Of a DNA stretch of 64,000 bases, positions 6,874 to 16,304 are shown piece by piece. The DNA is taken from positions 1 to 64,000 of the forward strand of contig CAJTSH010000011.1 in assembly GCA_910578885.1 (NCBI GenBank). Reading direction: 5' to 3'. A model generated the notes under the pieces. It made no database searches, was not told the DNA's origin, and was given only the letters and a program-made list of their open reading frames with translations. Every line of letters begins with the position of its first letter. The stretch's first letter is position 1. This DNA is from an uncultured Lachnospiraceae bacterium. GTDB taxonomy: Bacteria > Bacillota > Clostridia > Lachnospirales > Lachnospiraceae. Both the position numbers and the translations under genes were made by a program.

Positions 6874-8955
6874 ATGAAGCAGATAAAAAGACAGAGGCAT
6901 TATTTGCCGGCGAAGCTGGCTGCGCTCTTTTCGGTCGTGCTGTGTGCGTTTCTCATGTGGGGCATGATTGATCGTGCGGCGGCGGCAGAGAAAACGATTG
7001 CATCTACGGATGATTATTCGGTCAAGATAGTGGAAGAGTCGGCGGGAAGCTGTAAGATTGTATTTACACCGTCCAAGACGGCGAGTTATGTAGAGGTGCA
7101 TTATAAGGTTAACGGTGAAAACCAGCAGAATCTGGCATTGACGGAGAGCAGCGGCTCTTTTGAATATGAAGTGAAAAATGTAAAGGCAGGAGATGAGCTG
7201 AGTATTTCGTATACTTACAATACCGGATTGGCGTATGATACAGAATGGTGGACGCATACGGTCGGATCTCTTGCAGGAAGTGAAGAGAAGGAAGAGGGTA
7301 TCCGCATTGAAGCAGAGGACTATACCAAGATGTCAGGCGTGGAGAAAAACGGCGGTATGGTGACGGGAATCGATACGAACGACTGGATGCGCTATACCGT
7401 GAATGTAGAGAAGGCGGGCAGTTATCGCATTGTTGTTCACGGAATGGCTTCCGGTGCGAAGGACGGCATGATTGTGTTCCGTGATGCACAGGAAAGGATT
7501 GCGCAGGTGGCGGTAACGAAGGGCGGCACGGACATGGCGGATTTTAGGAGCGAGAAGGTAGAGCTTTCTGCCGGAGAGCTGCAGCTGACAACAATCGCCG
7601 TGGCAGGTGGAATCAGCGTGGACTGGTTTTCATTGGAGCCTGTTTCCGGCAGTATAGAGAATCCGGGAGGCAATACAGAGAATCCGGGAGGCAGCACAGA
7701 GAATCCGGGCGGCAGTACAGAGAACCCGGGAGAGGATACGGAGGATCCGGGTGAGCCGATGGATCCGAGTGAAGTGGAGACGCCGGAAGCCGACCCGACA
7801 ATTCCGGTTCAGAAGGATAAGATTATTTTCCAGTTCAACAACAAAACGGATGGTAAATATCGGGATGATCAGATTTACTGGTGTATTCTTGGATATGATA
7901 ATAGGAATGGACACAAGCTGTGCTATGTGGATGCAGAGGGGAATTTGATTCCTGTAACGGCGGAACTGAATACGATTTCCAAGAACGACCGGATGTGTGC
8001 GGATATCTGCAACACAGTAGCGGAGAATAAGTATGTTTATATGCCTAGCATTGATTCGGGAAGAATGTATATCAGCTATGGTGAGCAGGTCTATATCACT
8101 ATCAATGAGGATAGCAACGGCAATGTCGGTTTTGCGGGGCCGGATCTGAACAACCCCAGTGATCCGAACGCAGATGTGCTGTTCGAGTTCTTGGAGTTCA
8201 CGATTGGGAGCAATATCGGTAACGAGAATGAGAATCCGGTAGAATACTGGGGCAATACTACCCGTGTAGATAACTTCTGCTTCCCGGTTGTGACGAGGCT
8301 GATCGGAACGGACGGTGAGGATGCGGGTAAGCATTACGATACGTTTGACAGAATGGTCGGTGATGCAGGCACAAGGGCGCAGTTGTTTGCAGCCTTTAAG
8401 AAGAATGCACCGGAAGCGTTCAAGGGTCTTGCATCCGGAAACCGTATCATCGCACCTTGCAAGGGCGATTTTAATGAAGGGAAAGAATATGAGAATTATT
8501 TCCAGGATTATATCGACCAGTTCTGGACGAAATATGCGGCTGAAGATCTGCTGTTTGAATGTGAGGGAGGTAAGTTCCAGTGCCGTGTAGAAGGCGATGT
8601 CCTGAATTTTACCGAGCTGCGGAGCAATCAGACCGGTACGGTGCAGAAGCCGAATACGCAGGAGGTATTGGAAGGCAAGGGAGCCTTTGATTCGGGAACT
8701 TCTATTGAGAAGGTGCTGGAAGCCCAGCTTTGTGCGGCATTTAACAGAGGCGTTGCGCTTCATCCCGAGAACTGGTATAAGCCGGAGATGTATTATCAGG
8801 ACGAGAGCGTTCCTTGTAATTATTATTCTAAGTTCTGGCATGAGCACAGCGTGGATGGTCATGCATACGGGTTCTGCTATGATGATGTATTCGATCAGGC
8901 AACTCTGTTGCATTTTACGAATCCGACTTCGCTTGTGATTGATCTAAAGTGGTAG
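6874..8955 (+). CDS. Secreted GH64 beta-1,3-glucanase with two carbohydrate-binding modules
   Basis: The 693-residue protein has a signal peptide (about 1-38, ending RAAAA). Next is a ~90-residue module (40-130) resembling CBM56 (SYTYN, DTEWWTHTV), then a CBM6-like module (about 145-255, IEAEDY to VDWFSLEP), a linker with NPGG/STENPGG repeats (258-310) and a C-terminal glycoside hydrolase family 64 domain (about 316-693). GH64 enzymes cut beta-1,3-glucan such as laminarin, curdlan or fungal wall glucan, releasing laminaripentaose. By family knowledge Glu and Asp are catalytic; E441 (FEFLEFT) and D466 (NTTRVDNF) are my candidates. There is no wall anchor, so the enzyme is probably released. 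It is monocistronic with a terminator right after it. GH64 assignment is confident; CBM56 less so. Confidence 0.85.
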   Translation: MKQIKRQRHYLPAKLAALFSVVLCAFLMWGMIDRAAAAEKTIASTDDYSVKIVEESAGSCKIVFTPSKTASYVEVHYKVNGENQQNLALTESSGSFEYEVKNVKAGDELSISYTYNTGLAYDTEWWTHTVGSLAGSEEKEEGIRIEAEDYTKMSGVEKNGGMVTGIDTNDWMRYTVNVEKAGSYRIVVHGMASGAKDGMIVFRDAQERIAQVAVTKGGTDMADFRSEKVELSAGELQLTTIAVAGGISVDWFSLEPVSGSIENPGGNTENPGGSTENPGGSTENPGEDTEDPGEPMDPSEVETPEADPTIPVQKDKIIFQFNNKTDGKYRDDQIYWCILGYDNRNGHKLCYVDAEGNLIPVTAELNTISKNDRMCADICNTVAENKYVYMPSIDSGRMYISYGEQVYITINEDSNGNVGFAGPDLNNPSDPNADVLFEFLEFTIGSNIGNENENPVEYWGNTTRVDNFCFPVVTRLIGTDGEDAGKHYDTFDRMVGDAGTRAQLFAAFKKNAPEAFKGLASGNRIIAPCKGDFNEGKEYENYFQDYIDQFWTKYAAEDLLFECEGGKFQCRVEGDVLNFTELRSNQTGTVQKPNTQEVLEGKGAFDSGTSIEKVLEAQLCAAFNRGVALHPENWYKPEMYYQDESVPCNYYSKFWHEHSVDGHAYGFCYDDVFDQATLLHFTNPTSLVIDLKW

Positions 8956-9020
8956 GAAAAGGCGTCAGGGAGATTCCGGCGCTTCGGCTGCCGGAGACCA
9001 GATTGTAAAGGCACTTGCAA

Positions 9021-9054
9021 GGGGGTATAACACCGAAATGTTATACCCCCTTTT
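9021..9054 (+). terminator. Strong intrinsic terminator after the GH64 gene
   Basis: A perfect 12-bp stem (9021-9032 with 9039-9050) closes a six-base loop and is followed by four T residues. It also lies just downstream of the convergent gene's stop at 9072. Confidence 0.85.
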
Positions 9055-9071
9055 CAAAGGTAAATCTTTTA

Positions 9072-12000
9072 TTATTTACTTTTCTGCTGAAGAGTCAGCT
9101 CCTTTGCAAGATTCTTCTGGGCAGTAGAGAGCATCAGCTTAATCCGGTTCAACTGATTCACTTCGCTTGCACCCGGGTCGTAGTCAATCGCAACGATATT
9201 GGAATCAGGATACTGATGCCGCAGCTTCTTGATAACGCCTTTCCCGACAATGTGGTTCGGCAGGCAGGCAAACGGCTGGGTGCAGACAATGTTGCTGGTT
9301 CCGGTATGGATCAGCTCTAACATTTCTCCAGTCAGGAACCAGCCTTCTCCGGTCTGATTTCCCTGCGAAACGATTTCATCTGCATATTTGGCAAGATCTT
9401 CAATCCGGGCCGGCGCATCAAAATGCCTGCTTTTGTCAAATTCATCTCTTGCGGCGCTCCGCAGCCATTCAAAGAATTTAATTCCAAGATTGGCGTTTCT
9501 GGCTGATTTTTTGCTCGTGCCCAAATGTTCGGACTTAAAGTTCTGATTGTAGAAGCAGTAGAGAAGGAAATCTGTTAAATCCGGCACGACAGCTTCTGCG
9601 CCTTCCGCCTCTAAGAGCTCGACCAAATAGTTGTTGGCAGCCGGAAGGAATTTCACTAAAATTTCGCCGACAACGCCGACACGGGGCTTTTTGATATTTT
9701 GCATCGGAAGATTGTCAAAGTCCCGGATGATTTCCCGGCATAGTTTTTTGAATTTCCGATGGGAAATCATTCTGTTTTTTGATACAAATTCAATTACGGT
9801 CTTTTTCCATTTCTCATGAAGAGCATTGGCGGAGCCCGGCGTTACTTCATAAGGTCTTGTGCGGTAAAGGCAGCGCATGAAAATATCTCCAAATATCAGA
9901 GCATACAGACCGCGCTGAATTAACGGCAGGGAAAGAGAAAAGCCCGGATTCTTCTCTAAGCCGCTTAAATTGATGGAGATGACCGGAACATCGGGATATC
10001 CCGCTTTTTCTAAAGCACGGCGGATAAAGCCGATGTAGTTGCTTGCGCGGCAGCCGCCGCCGGTCTGGGAAATTAAAATGGCAGTTTTTTTCATGTCATA
10101 TTTTCCGGATAAGACCGCGCTCATAATCTGTCCGACAACCATTAAGGAAGGGTAGCAGGCGTCATTATTTACATATTTCAATCCCACGTCCACCGAAGAT
10201 TTATTGTCGTTGCCGAGGATGGCAAGATGATAGCCGGCGGCATTGAAGGCAGGCTCTAACAGGTCAAAGTGAATCGGCGACATCTGCGGACACAGAATCG
10301 TATAGTTCTCCCGCATTTCCTTAGTGAAGACTGTGCGGTTGTAGCTGGAAGGAACAACCGTACGCGCTTTCTGATGTTTTTCCTTGACGCGGATTGCGGA
10401 GAGCAGGGAGCGCACGCGGATTCTTGCAGCGCCTAAATTGTTCACCTCGTCAATTTTTAAACAGGTATAAATCTTATCGGATTTCGTGAGAATATCGCTC
10501 ACACAATCCGTAGTAACCGCATCCAGACCGCAGCCAAAGGAGTTGAGCTGAATCAAATCCAAGTCATCCCTTGTCTTGACATAGTTCGCCGCTGCGTACA
10601 GGCGGGAATGGTACATCCATTGATCCATAACAATCAGCGGGCGTTCCACCTTCTGTAAGTGGGAAATGGCGTCTTCTGTTAATACGGCAATTCCATAGGA
10701 AGTAATCAGCTCTGGAATACCGTGGTTAATTTCCGGGTCTACATGGTACGGACGTCCGGCAAGGACGATACCGCGCATGTGATGTTCTTCCATATACCGA
10801 AGCGTTTCTTCACCCTTGCGTTTCATGTCTTCTCTTGCATTGGCGAGTTCTTTCCAGCCGGCAAGGACAGCCTCTTTGATTTCCGTCTCGGGAATGTCAA
10901 ATTCCGTTGTAAATGTAGTGACAAGCTGCTTCGTTAAGGCGTCCACATCGGCAAAGGACATGAAAGGATTTAAGAAGCGCATCTGTCCTGAGGTAATTTC
11001 ATCCACATTGTTTTTTATATTCTCTGCATAGGAGGTGACAATCGGGCAGTTGTAGTGGTTGTTGGAGTCCGGGAACTCATTTCTCTCGTAAGGGATACAA
11101 GGATAGAAAATAAAGTCCACATTCTTCTTGATTAACCATGCCACATGACCATGCGCCAGCTTTGCCGGGTAGCATTCGGATTCACTTGGAATGCTGTCGA
11201 TTCCCATTTCGTAAATTTTTCTGGTAGACTGTGGAGATAAGACTACCTGAAACTTCAGGGCGTTAAAAAAGGTTGCCCAGAACGGATAATTTTCGTACAT
11301 ATTTAAGACGCGGGGGATTCCGACCGTTCCGCGTACAGCGGCGTCTATTGACAACGGCTCATAGTCGAAAAGCCGTTTGTTCTTATATTCAAACAGGTTC
11401 GGGATGTTGTCATTGCTTTTTTCTTTTCCAAGACCTTTTTCGCAGCGGTTTCCGGTGATATACTGTCTGCCGCCGGAAAAACGGTTGATGGTCAAGAGAC
11501 AATGATTCAGACAGCCCTGACATCTTGCCAGCTTGGAATCAAAGGTCAGGTCATTGATTTCCTTAATAGAGAGCATTTTCGTCTGATAGCCGCTTTCGTG
11601 CCTTTCTCTGGCAATCAGCGCTGCACCGAAAGCGCCCATAATACCTGCGATATCCGGTCTTACAGCCTGAACCTCTGCAATTTTCTCAAAGCTTCTTAAG
11701 ACGGCGTCATTATAGAACGTACCGCCCTGAACGACAATATTTTTTCCTAAGTCGCTGGCGTCAGAGAGCTTAATTACCTTAAATAAAGCGTTTTTGATAA
11801 CGGAATAGGCAAGACCGGCGGAAATATCGGCAACACTTGCCCCTTCTTTTTGCGCCTGCTTTACCTTTGAGTTCATAAATACTGTACAGCGCGTGCCAAG
11901 GTCAATCGGATTCTTGGCAAAAAGAGCTTCTTTGGCAAAATCCTCGACAGAGAAGTTCAAGGACTTGGCAAAGGTTTCAATAAAGGAACCGCAGCCGGAG

Positions 12001-13343
12001 GAGCATGCTTCGTTTAACTGCACACTGTCAACAGTCTGGTTCTTAATCTTGATACATTTCATATCCTGTCCGCCGATGTCTAAGATACAATCCACATCCG
12101 GGTTGAAGAATGCTGCGGCATAGTAGTGCGCTACAGTCTCAACTTCACCTTCATCCAATAGAAAAGCGGCTTTCAGCAGCGCTTCCCCGTATCCGGTAGA
12201 GCAGGAGTGCACGATTGTCGCCTTATCCGGCAGCAGGGAATAGATTTCCTTGACAGAGCGGATAGCGGTAGCAAGAGGGCTTCCGTTGTTATTGCTGTAG
12301 AAGGAATAAAGCAGGGAACCGTCTTCACCGACCAATGCAACCTTAGTAGTGGTGGAACCGGCGTCGATTCCCAGATAGCAGTTGCCTTCATAGACAGAGA
12401 GGTCTCCGGTCTTTACGTTGTGTCCTTTATGACGATTGGTAAACGCCTCATAGTCTGCTTCAGTAGCAAACAAAGGCTCCATTCGCTCAACTTCGAATTC
12501 CATATGAATTTCGGAGGAGAGCTTTTGCAGCAATTCCTCTAAAGTGGTGGTAACATCCTCTTTGTAGTTCAAAGCGGAACCGATTGCCGCAAAAAGGTGG
12601 GAATGCTCCGGGGCGATAATATGTTCGTCGTTCAGCTTTAAGGTGCGGATAAATGCAGCCTTTAGTTCAGATAAAAAGTGCAAAGGACCGCCTAGGAACG
12701 CTACATGTCCTCGGATAGGCTTACCGCAGGCAAGCCCGCTGATAGTCTGGTTGACTACCGCTTGAAAAATAGAAGCGGACAAGTCCTCTCTGGTTGCGCC
12801 CTCATTGATTAAGGGCTGGATATCCGTCTTGGCAAATACGCCGCAGCGCGCGGCAATCGGGTAAATCGCCTGATAATTTTTGGCATATTCATTCAGACCG
12901 GAGGCGTCTGTCTGGATCAAAGAAGCCATCTGGTCAATAAAAGAGCCCGTACCGCCTGCGCAGATGCCGTTCATACGCTGCTCTACGTTTCCGCCTTCAA
13001 AATAAATAATTTTTGCGTCCTCGCCGCCAAGCTCGATGGCGACGTCGGTCTGCGGCGCATAGTCCTGCAGTGCGGTGGAAACGGAAATAACCTCCTGCAC
13101 GAACGGAACGCCTAAATGCTTTGCAAGCGTCAGGCCGCCGGAGCCGGTAATCATGGGGGCGATCTTTCTGTTGCCCAGCTTATCGAATGCTTTTTGTAGC
13201 AGGTTGCTTAAAGTCTCCCGTATGTTCGCGAAATGCCTTTCATAGTCGGAAAAGAGCAGTTCATTTTCCTCATTTAAGATTGCGATCTTAACAGTGGTTG
13301 AACCGATATCAATTCCAAGTTTGTGCAAATCTATATTGTTCAT
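9072..13343 (-). CDS. Giant acyl-CoA dehydratase activase-related protein
   Basis: The 1423-residue protein joins two BadF/BadG/HgdC-type ATPase domains (starts LGIDIGSTTVKIAI near residue 8 and YLGIDAGSTTTKVAL near 323) to a DUF2229 region (from about 660, MYENYPFWATFF) and an HgdB-like C-terminal part. Each ATPase domain keeps the cysteine pair that holds the bridging [4Fe-4S] cluster in HgdC (NGICAGGTGSF with ARCGVF; NEACSSGCGSF with GTRCTVF). A further CQGCLNHC motif lies near 610. HgdC-type activators use ATP to push one electron into 2-hydroxyacyl-CoA dehydratases. No separate dehydratase subunits are adjacent, so the substrate is unknown. It is a single transcription unit with a clear promoter. 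Confidence 0.88.
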   Translation of the reverse strand: MNNIDLHKLGIDIGSTTVKIAILNEENELLFSDYERHFANIRETLSNLLQKAFDKLGNRKIAPMITGSGGLTLAKHLGVPFVQEVISVSTALQDYAPQTDVAIELGGEDAKIIYFEGGNVEQRMNGICAGGTGSFIDQMASLIQTDASGLNEYAKNYQAIYPIAARCGVFAKTDIQPLINEGATREDLSASIFQAVVNQTISGLACGKPIRGHVAFLGGPLHFLSELKAAFIRTLKLNDEHIIAPEHSHLFAAIGSALNYKEDVTTTLEELLQKLSSEIHMEFEVERMEPLFATEADYEAFTNRHKGHNVKTGDLSVYEGNCYLGIDAGSTTTKVALVGEDGSLLYSFYSNNNGSPLATAIRSVKEIYSLLPDKATIVHSCSTGYGEALLKAAFLLDEGEVETVAHYYAAAFFNPDVDCILDIGGQDMKCIKIKNQTVDSVQLNEACSSGCGSFIETFAKSLNFSVEDFAKEALFAKNPIDLGTRCTVFMNSKVKQAQKEGASVADISAGLAYSVIKNALFKVIKLSDASDLGKNIVVQGGTFYNDAVLRSFEKIAEVQAVRPDIAGIMGAFGAALIARERHESGYQTKMLSIKEINDLTFDSKLARCQGCLNHCLLTINRFSGGRQYITGNRCEKGLGKEKSNDNIPNLFEYKNKRLFDYEPLSIDAAVRGTVGIPRVLNMYENYPFWATFFNALKFQVVLSPQSTRKIYEMGIDSIPSESECYPAKLAHGHVAWLIKKNVDFIFYPCIPYERNEFPDSNNHYNCPIVTSYAENIKNNVDEITSGQMRFLNPFMSFADVDALTKQLVTTFTTEFDIPETEIKEAVLAGWKELANAREDMKRKGEETLRYMEEHHMRGIVLAGRPYHVDPEINHGIPELITSYGIAVLTEDAISHLQKVERPLIVMDQWMYHSRLYAAANYVKTRDDLDLIQLNSFGCGLDAVTTDCVSDILTKSDKIYTCLKIDEVNNLGAARIRVRSLLSAIRVKEKHQKARTVVPSSYNRTVFTKEMRENYTILCPQMSPIHFDLLEPAFNAAGYHLAILGNDNKSSVDVGLKYVNNDACYPSLMVVGQIMSAVLSGKYDMKKTAILISQTGGGCRASNYIGFIRRALEKAGYPDVPVISINLSGLEKNPGFSLSLPLIQRGLYALIFGDIFMRCLYRTRPYEVTPGSANALHEKWKKTVIEFVSKNRMISHRKFKKLCREIIRDFDNLPMQNIKKPRVGVVGEILVKFLPAANNYLVELLEAEGAEAVVPDLTDFLLYCFYNQNFKSEHLGTSKKSARNANLGIKFFEWLRSAARDEFDKSRHFDAPARIEDLAKYADEIVSQGNQTGEGWFLTGEMLELIHTGTSNIVCTQPFACLPNHIVGKGVIKKLRHQYPDSNIVAIDYDPGASEVNQLNRIKLMLSTAQKNLAKELTLQQKSK

Positions 13344-13447
13344 TAAAATTCCCTCCAGAAAAAAGGTTCTGTTATTATTTACGGCTCAGGAGCCGCAAAG
13401 TTCTTTCATATTTATAAGTAACGCCTTACTTCGTCCAAAACAAAGAC

Positions 13448-13476
13448 ATTATACGACATGATGTGACAAAAAACAA
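13448..13476 (-). promoter_or_regulatory. Promoter of the dehydratase-activase gene
   Basis: On the minus strand TTGTTT (13471-13476) and TATAAT (13448-13453) are 17 bp apart. The ~98-nt leader contains a small hairpin (CGGCT/AGCCG near 13382-13395). Confidence 0.7.
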
Positions 13477-13517
13477 TTAGAAAAATCTAAAGAATTTGTA
13501 AAATCCTTCCGGCCTCG

Positions 13518-13546
13518 TTGACAAGGAAAATAAGAATCGGTATGAT
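13518..13546 (+). promoter_or_regulatory. Promoter of the rhomboid-fold gene
   Basis: TTGACA (13518-13523) and TATGAT (13541-13546) are separated by exactly 17 bp, 85 bp before the chosen start codon. Confidence 0.8.
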
Positions 13547-13630
13547 AAGACTATGGCAAACGGCAAATAAATTTGATATTTCCTAATTAAACGCTTGTCT
13601 TTCATGAAAAGAAGAAACCGAGGTAAATAT

Positions 13631-14494
13631 ATGAACTGGCTGAATAAATTAGAACGTAGAATGGGTAAATTTGCAATTTCGAATCTGATTGTATTTCTGA
13701 TAGGCGCATATGTCATTGGATTTGCAATTGGGTTAATGAATCCGGGACTCTTAGGTTATCTGAGCTTAAGCCCGTATCACATCCTGCATGGTCAGGTATG
13801 GCGGCTCATTACTTGGATTTTGATGCCGACGGAATCCAATATACTGTTCCTGCTGATTATGGCTCTTTTCTACTATCAGCTCGGCACTGTTCTGGAGCGC
13901 ACATGGGGAACCTTCCGGTTTAATGTATATATTTTCGGAGGGATGCTCTTTACCGTGCTTGGAGCATTTATTCTCTATTTTATTTATGCCGCAGTCTATG
14001 GCTGGACGGCTATGGGAAATTTGTCGCTGATTTTGAGTTACGGATTTTCCACTAATTACATCAACATGTCCATTTTCCTGGCATTTGCGACCATGTATCC
14101 GGATATGGAAGTTCTGTTGATGTTCATTCTTCCGATTAAGATGAAGTGGATGGCGTATGTTTATGCGATTATTACAGTATTTAATCTGATAATGGCGGAC
14201 TGGGCAGGAAGAGTGGCAATTATTATGTCGCTGATGAATTTTTTGATTTTCTTCTTCTCCACGAGGAATTACCATCGTGTTTCTCCGAAAGAGATACACC
14301 GGAAGCGGGTATTTAAGGCTCAGATGCGGGAGCCGAGGGCAGGGTCTGGCATTACGAAGCATAAATGTGCTATCTGTGGAAGGACGGAATTAGACGATCC
14401 AAGTCTGGAATTCCGTTTCTGTTCGAAATGTGAAGGAAACTATGAGTACTGTCAGGATCATTTGTTTACGCATACGCATAGAAAGAATCACTAG
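13631..14494 (+). CDS. Rhomboid-fold membrane protein with zinc-finger-like tail
   Basis: The first ~215 residues have about six hydrophobic segments. The stretch GQVWRLITWILMP followed by ALFYYQLGTVLERTWGTFRF matches the L1 loop and second helix of rhomboids and derlins. The protease serine motif (GxSG) and catalytic histidine are not visible, so it is probably a non-proteolytic pseudo-rhomboid. The soluble C-terminus has CAICG, then CSKCEGNYEYC and an HLFTHTHRKNH run, suggesting one or two zinc sites. The ATG at 13631 follows GAGGT at good spacing; an ATG 36 bp upstream does not. It has its own promoter, and glnS follows 119 bp later with another. The client is unknown. Confidence 0.7.
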   Translation: MNWLNKLERRMGKFAISNLIVFLIGAYVIGFAIGLMNPGLLGYLSLSPYHILHGQVWRLITWILMPTESNILFLLIMALFYYQLGTVLERTWGTFRFNVYIFGGMLFTVLGAFILYFIYAAVYGWTAMGNLSLILSYGFSTNYINMSIFLAFATMYPDMEVLLMFILPIKMKWMAYVYAIITVFNLIMADWAGRVAIIMSLMNFLIFFFSTRNYHRVSPKEIHRKRVFKAQMREPRAGSGITKHKCAICGRTELDDPSLEFRFCSKCEGNYEYCQDHLFTHTHRKNH

Positions 14495-14519
14495 GTTTAA
14501 ATTTTCTGTCATATGGGTA

Positions 14520-14549
14520 TTGCCAAAAACGACCATTCTGCTTTATACT
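14520..14549 (+). promoter_or_regulatory. Predicted promoter of glnS
   Basis: TTGCCA (14520-14525) and TATACT (14544-14549) are 18 bp apart. The leader of about 58 nt is too short for a T-box, and none is seen. Confidence 0.6.
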
Positions 14550-14613
14550 AGTAAATAAGCGTATGCTTTGGGCGTTTGCGCCGTTTAGAAGAGTCATTTA
14601 CTAGGAGGAAGAC

Positions 14614-16287
14614 ATGATGGAGAATGAAGCTGTCTCTAGGAATTTTATTGAGCAGATAATTGATAAAGATTTGGCAGAAGGACATTGTAAGACGGTTCAT
14701 ACCAGATTTCCGCCGGAACCGAACGGATATCTGCATATTGGACACGCTAAATCTATATTGTTGAATTATGGACTGGCACAGCAATATGGCGGGTTGTTTA
14801 ATATGCGTTTTGATGATACGAATCCGACCAAGGAGCGCGCCGAGTTCGTGGAATCGATCAAGGAGGATATCAAGTGGCTGGGTGCAGACTGGGGAGACCG
14901 TCTCTTTTTTGCATCCGATTATTTTGAGCAGATGTACGAGGCTGCGGTGAAGCTGATTCAGAAAGGAAAGGCATATGTCTCAGAGCTTCCGGCAGAGCAG
15001 ATGAGGGAGTACCGCGGAACCTTGACGGAACCGGGAAAAGACGATCCATCCAGAGACCGCAGCGTGGAAGAGAACTTAAGGCTGTTTCAGGAGATGAAGG
15101 AAGGCAAATACAAGGACGGAGAACTGGTGCTTCGTGCCAAAATCGATATGGCGTCTCCGAATATTAACATGCGTGATCCGGTCATTTACCGTGTGGCGCA
15201 TCTGAATCATCAGAATACAGGCGACAAGTGGTGCATTTACCCAATGTACGATTTTGCACATCCGATTGAGGACGCGATAGAGGGAATTACACATTCTATC
15301 TGTACGCTGGAATTTGAGGATCACCGCCCGTTGTATGACTGGGTCGTGCGGGAATTGGAGTATGAGAATCCGCCGAAGCAGATTGAATTTGCGAAATTAT
15401 ACCTGACCAATGTTGTGACTGGAAAGCGTTATATCAAGAAGCTTGTGGAGGAGGGGATTGTAGACGGATGGGATGATCCGAGACTGGTATCGATTGCAGC
15501 GCTCCGCAGAAGAGGATTTACGCCGGAGTCCATCAAGATGTTCGTAGAGCTCTGCGGGATTTCCAAGAGCAACAGTTCCGTAGATTATGCGATGCTGGAA
15601 TACTGCATCCGGGAGGATTTGAAGCTGAAACGCTCCAGAGTAATGGCGGTTCTGGATCCGATTAAGGTAGTAATTGATAATTATCCTGAAGCTCAGGTGG
15701 AATACTTTACGGTTACTAATAATATGGAGAATGAGGAACTTGGAACAAGAGAGATTCCATTTACGAGAGAACTCTATATAGACAGAGAGGACTTTATGGA
15801 AGAGCCGCCGAAGAAATATTTCCGTATGTTTCCGGGAAATGAAGTCCGTCTGATGCATGCCTATTTTGTAAAATGCGAGAGTTTTATCAAGGATGAAAAC
15901 GGGAAGGTAGTTGAAATCCATTGTACTTACGACCCTGCATCTAAGGGCGGAAATAGTCCGGACGGAAGGAAGGTAAAGGGTACGATCCACTGGGTATCTG
16001 CGCAGTATGCAAAGAAGGCAGAAGTCCGGTTATATGAGAATATTGTAGATGAAGAACTGGGCGTATATAACGAGGATGGAAGTCTGAATCTGAATCCGAA
16101 TTCCCTGACGGTTTTGAAGAACTGCTATGTGGAGCCGTCTTTAGAGGGAGCGCAGGCATATGAGAGCTTTCAGTTTGTAAGGCAGGGATATTTCTGTGTG
16201 GATGCGAAGGATTCAAGTGGGGATGCACTGGTATTTAACCGTATTGTTTCATTAAAGAGCTCTTATAAGCTGCCGTCGATGCAGTAG
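14614..16287 (+). CDS. glnS: Glutaminyl-tRNA synthetase
   Basis: The 557-residue class I synthetase charges tRNA-Gln directly. It has the PPEPNGYLHIGHAKS signature (HIGH motif, about residues 31-45), the FDDTNP motif, and DDPRLVSIAALRRRGFTPESI before the anticodon-binding beta-barrels. The KMSKS-equivalent loop, normally VMSKR in GlnRS, reads VTGKR (T269-G270-K271-R272), keeping the lysine but not Met-Ser. Many Clostridia and Bacilli lack GlnRS and amidate Glu-tRNA-Gln instead, so this gene was probably acquired in the lineage. An AGGAGG site precedes the ATG. A DUF2225 gene follows 17 bp downstream. Confidence 0.95.
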   Translation: MMENEAVSRNFIEQIIDKDLAEGHCKTVHTRFPPEPNGYLHIGHAKSILLNYGLAQQYGGLFNMRFDDTNPTKERAEFVESIKEDIKWLGADWGDRLFFASDYFEQMYEAAVKLIQKGKAYVSELPAEQMREYRGTLTEPGKDDPSRDRSVEENLRLFQEMKEGKYKDGELVLRAKIDMASPNINMRDPVIYRVAHLNHQNTGDKWCIYPMYDFAHPIEDAIEGITHSICTLEFEDHRPLYDWVVRELEYENPPKQIEFAKLYLTNVVTGKRYIKKLVEEGIVDGWDDPRLVSIAALRRRGFTPESIKMFVELCGISKSNSSVDYAMLEYCIREDLKLKRSRVMAVLDPIKVVIDNYPEAQVEYFTVTNNMENEELGTREIPFTRELYIDREDFMEEPPKKYFRMFPGNEVRLMHAYFVKCESFIKDENGKVVEIHCTYDPASKGGNSPDGRKVKGTIHWVSAQYAKKAEVRLYENIVDEELGVYNEDGSLNLNPNSLTVLKNCYVEPSLEGAQAYESFQFVRQGYFCVDAKDSSGDALVFNRIVSLKSSYKLPSMQ

Positions 16288-16304
16288 AGAAAGGAAAAAG
16301 AGAT

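Noticed and set aside
7630..8913. Long open frame (427 codons) on the minus strand opposite the GH64 gene
   Set aside because: It has no ribosome site or domain, and its composition mirrors the well-supported GH64 gene on the other strand.
14495..14613. T-box riboswitch before glnS
   Set aside because: The transcribed leader is only ~58 nt and has neither the T-box sequence nor an antiterminator.
15397..15990. Open frame of 197 codons antisense to glnS
   Set aside because: It lies wholly inside glnS, with no start signal and no recognisable protein.
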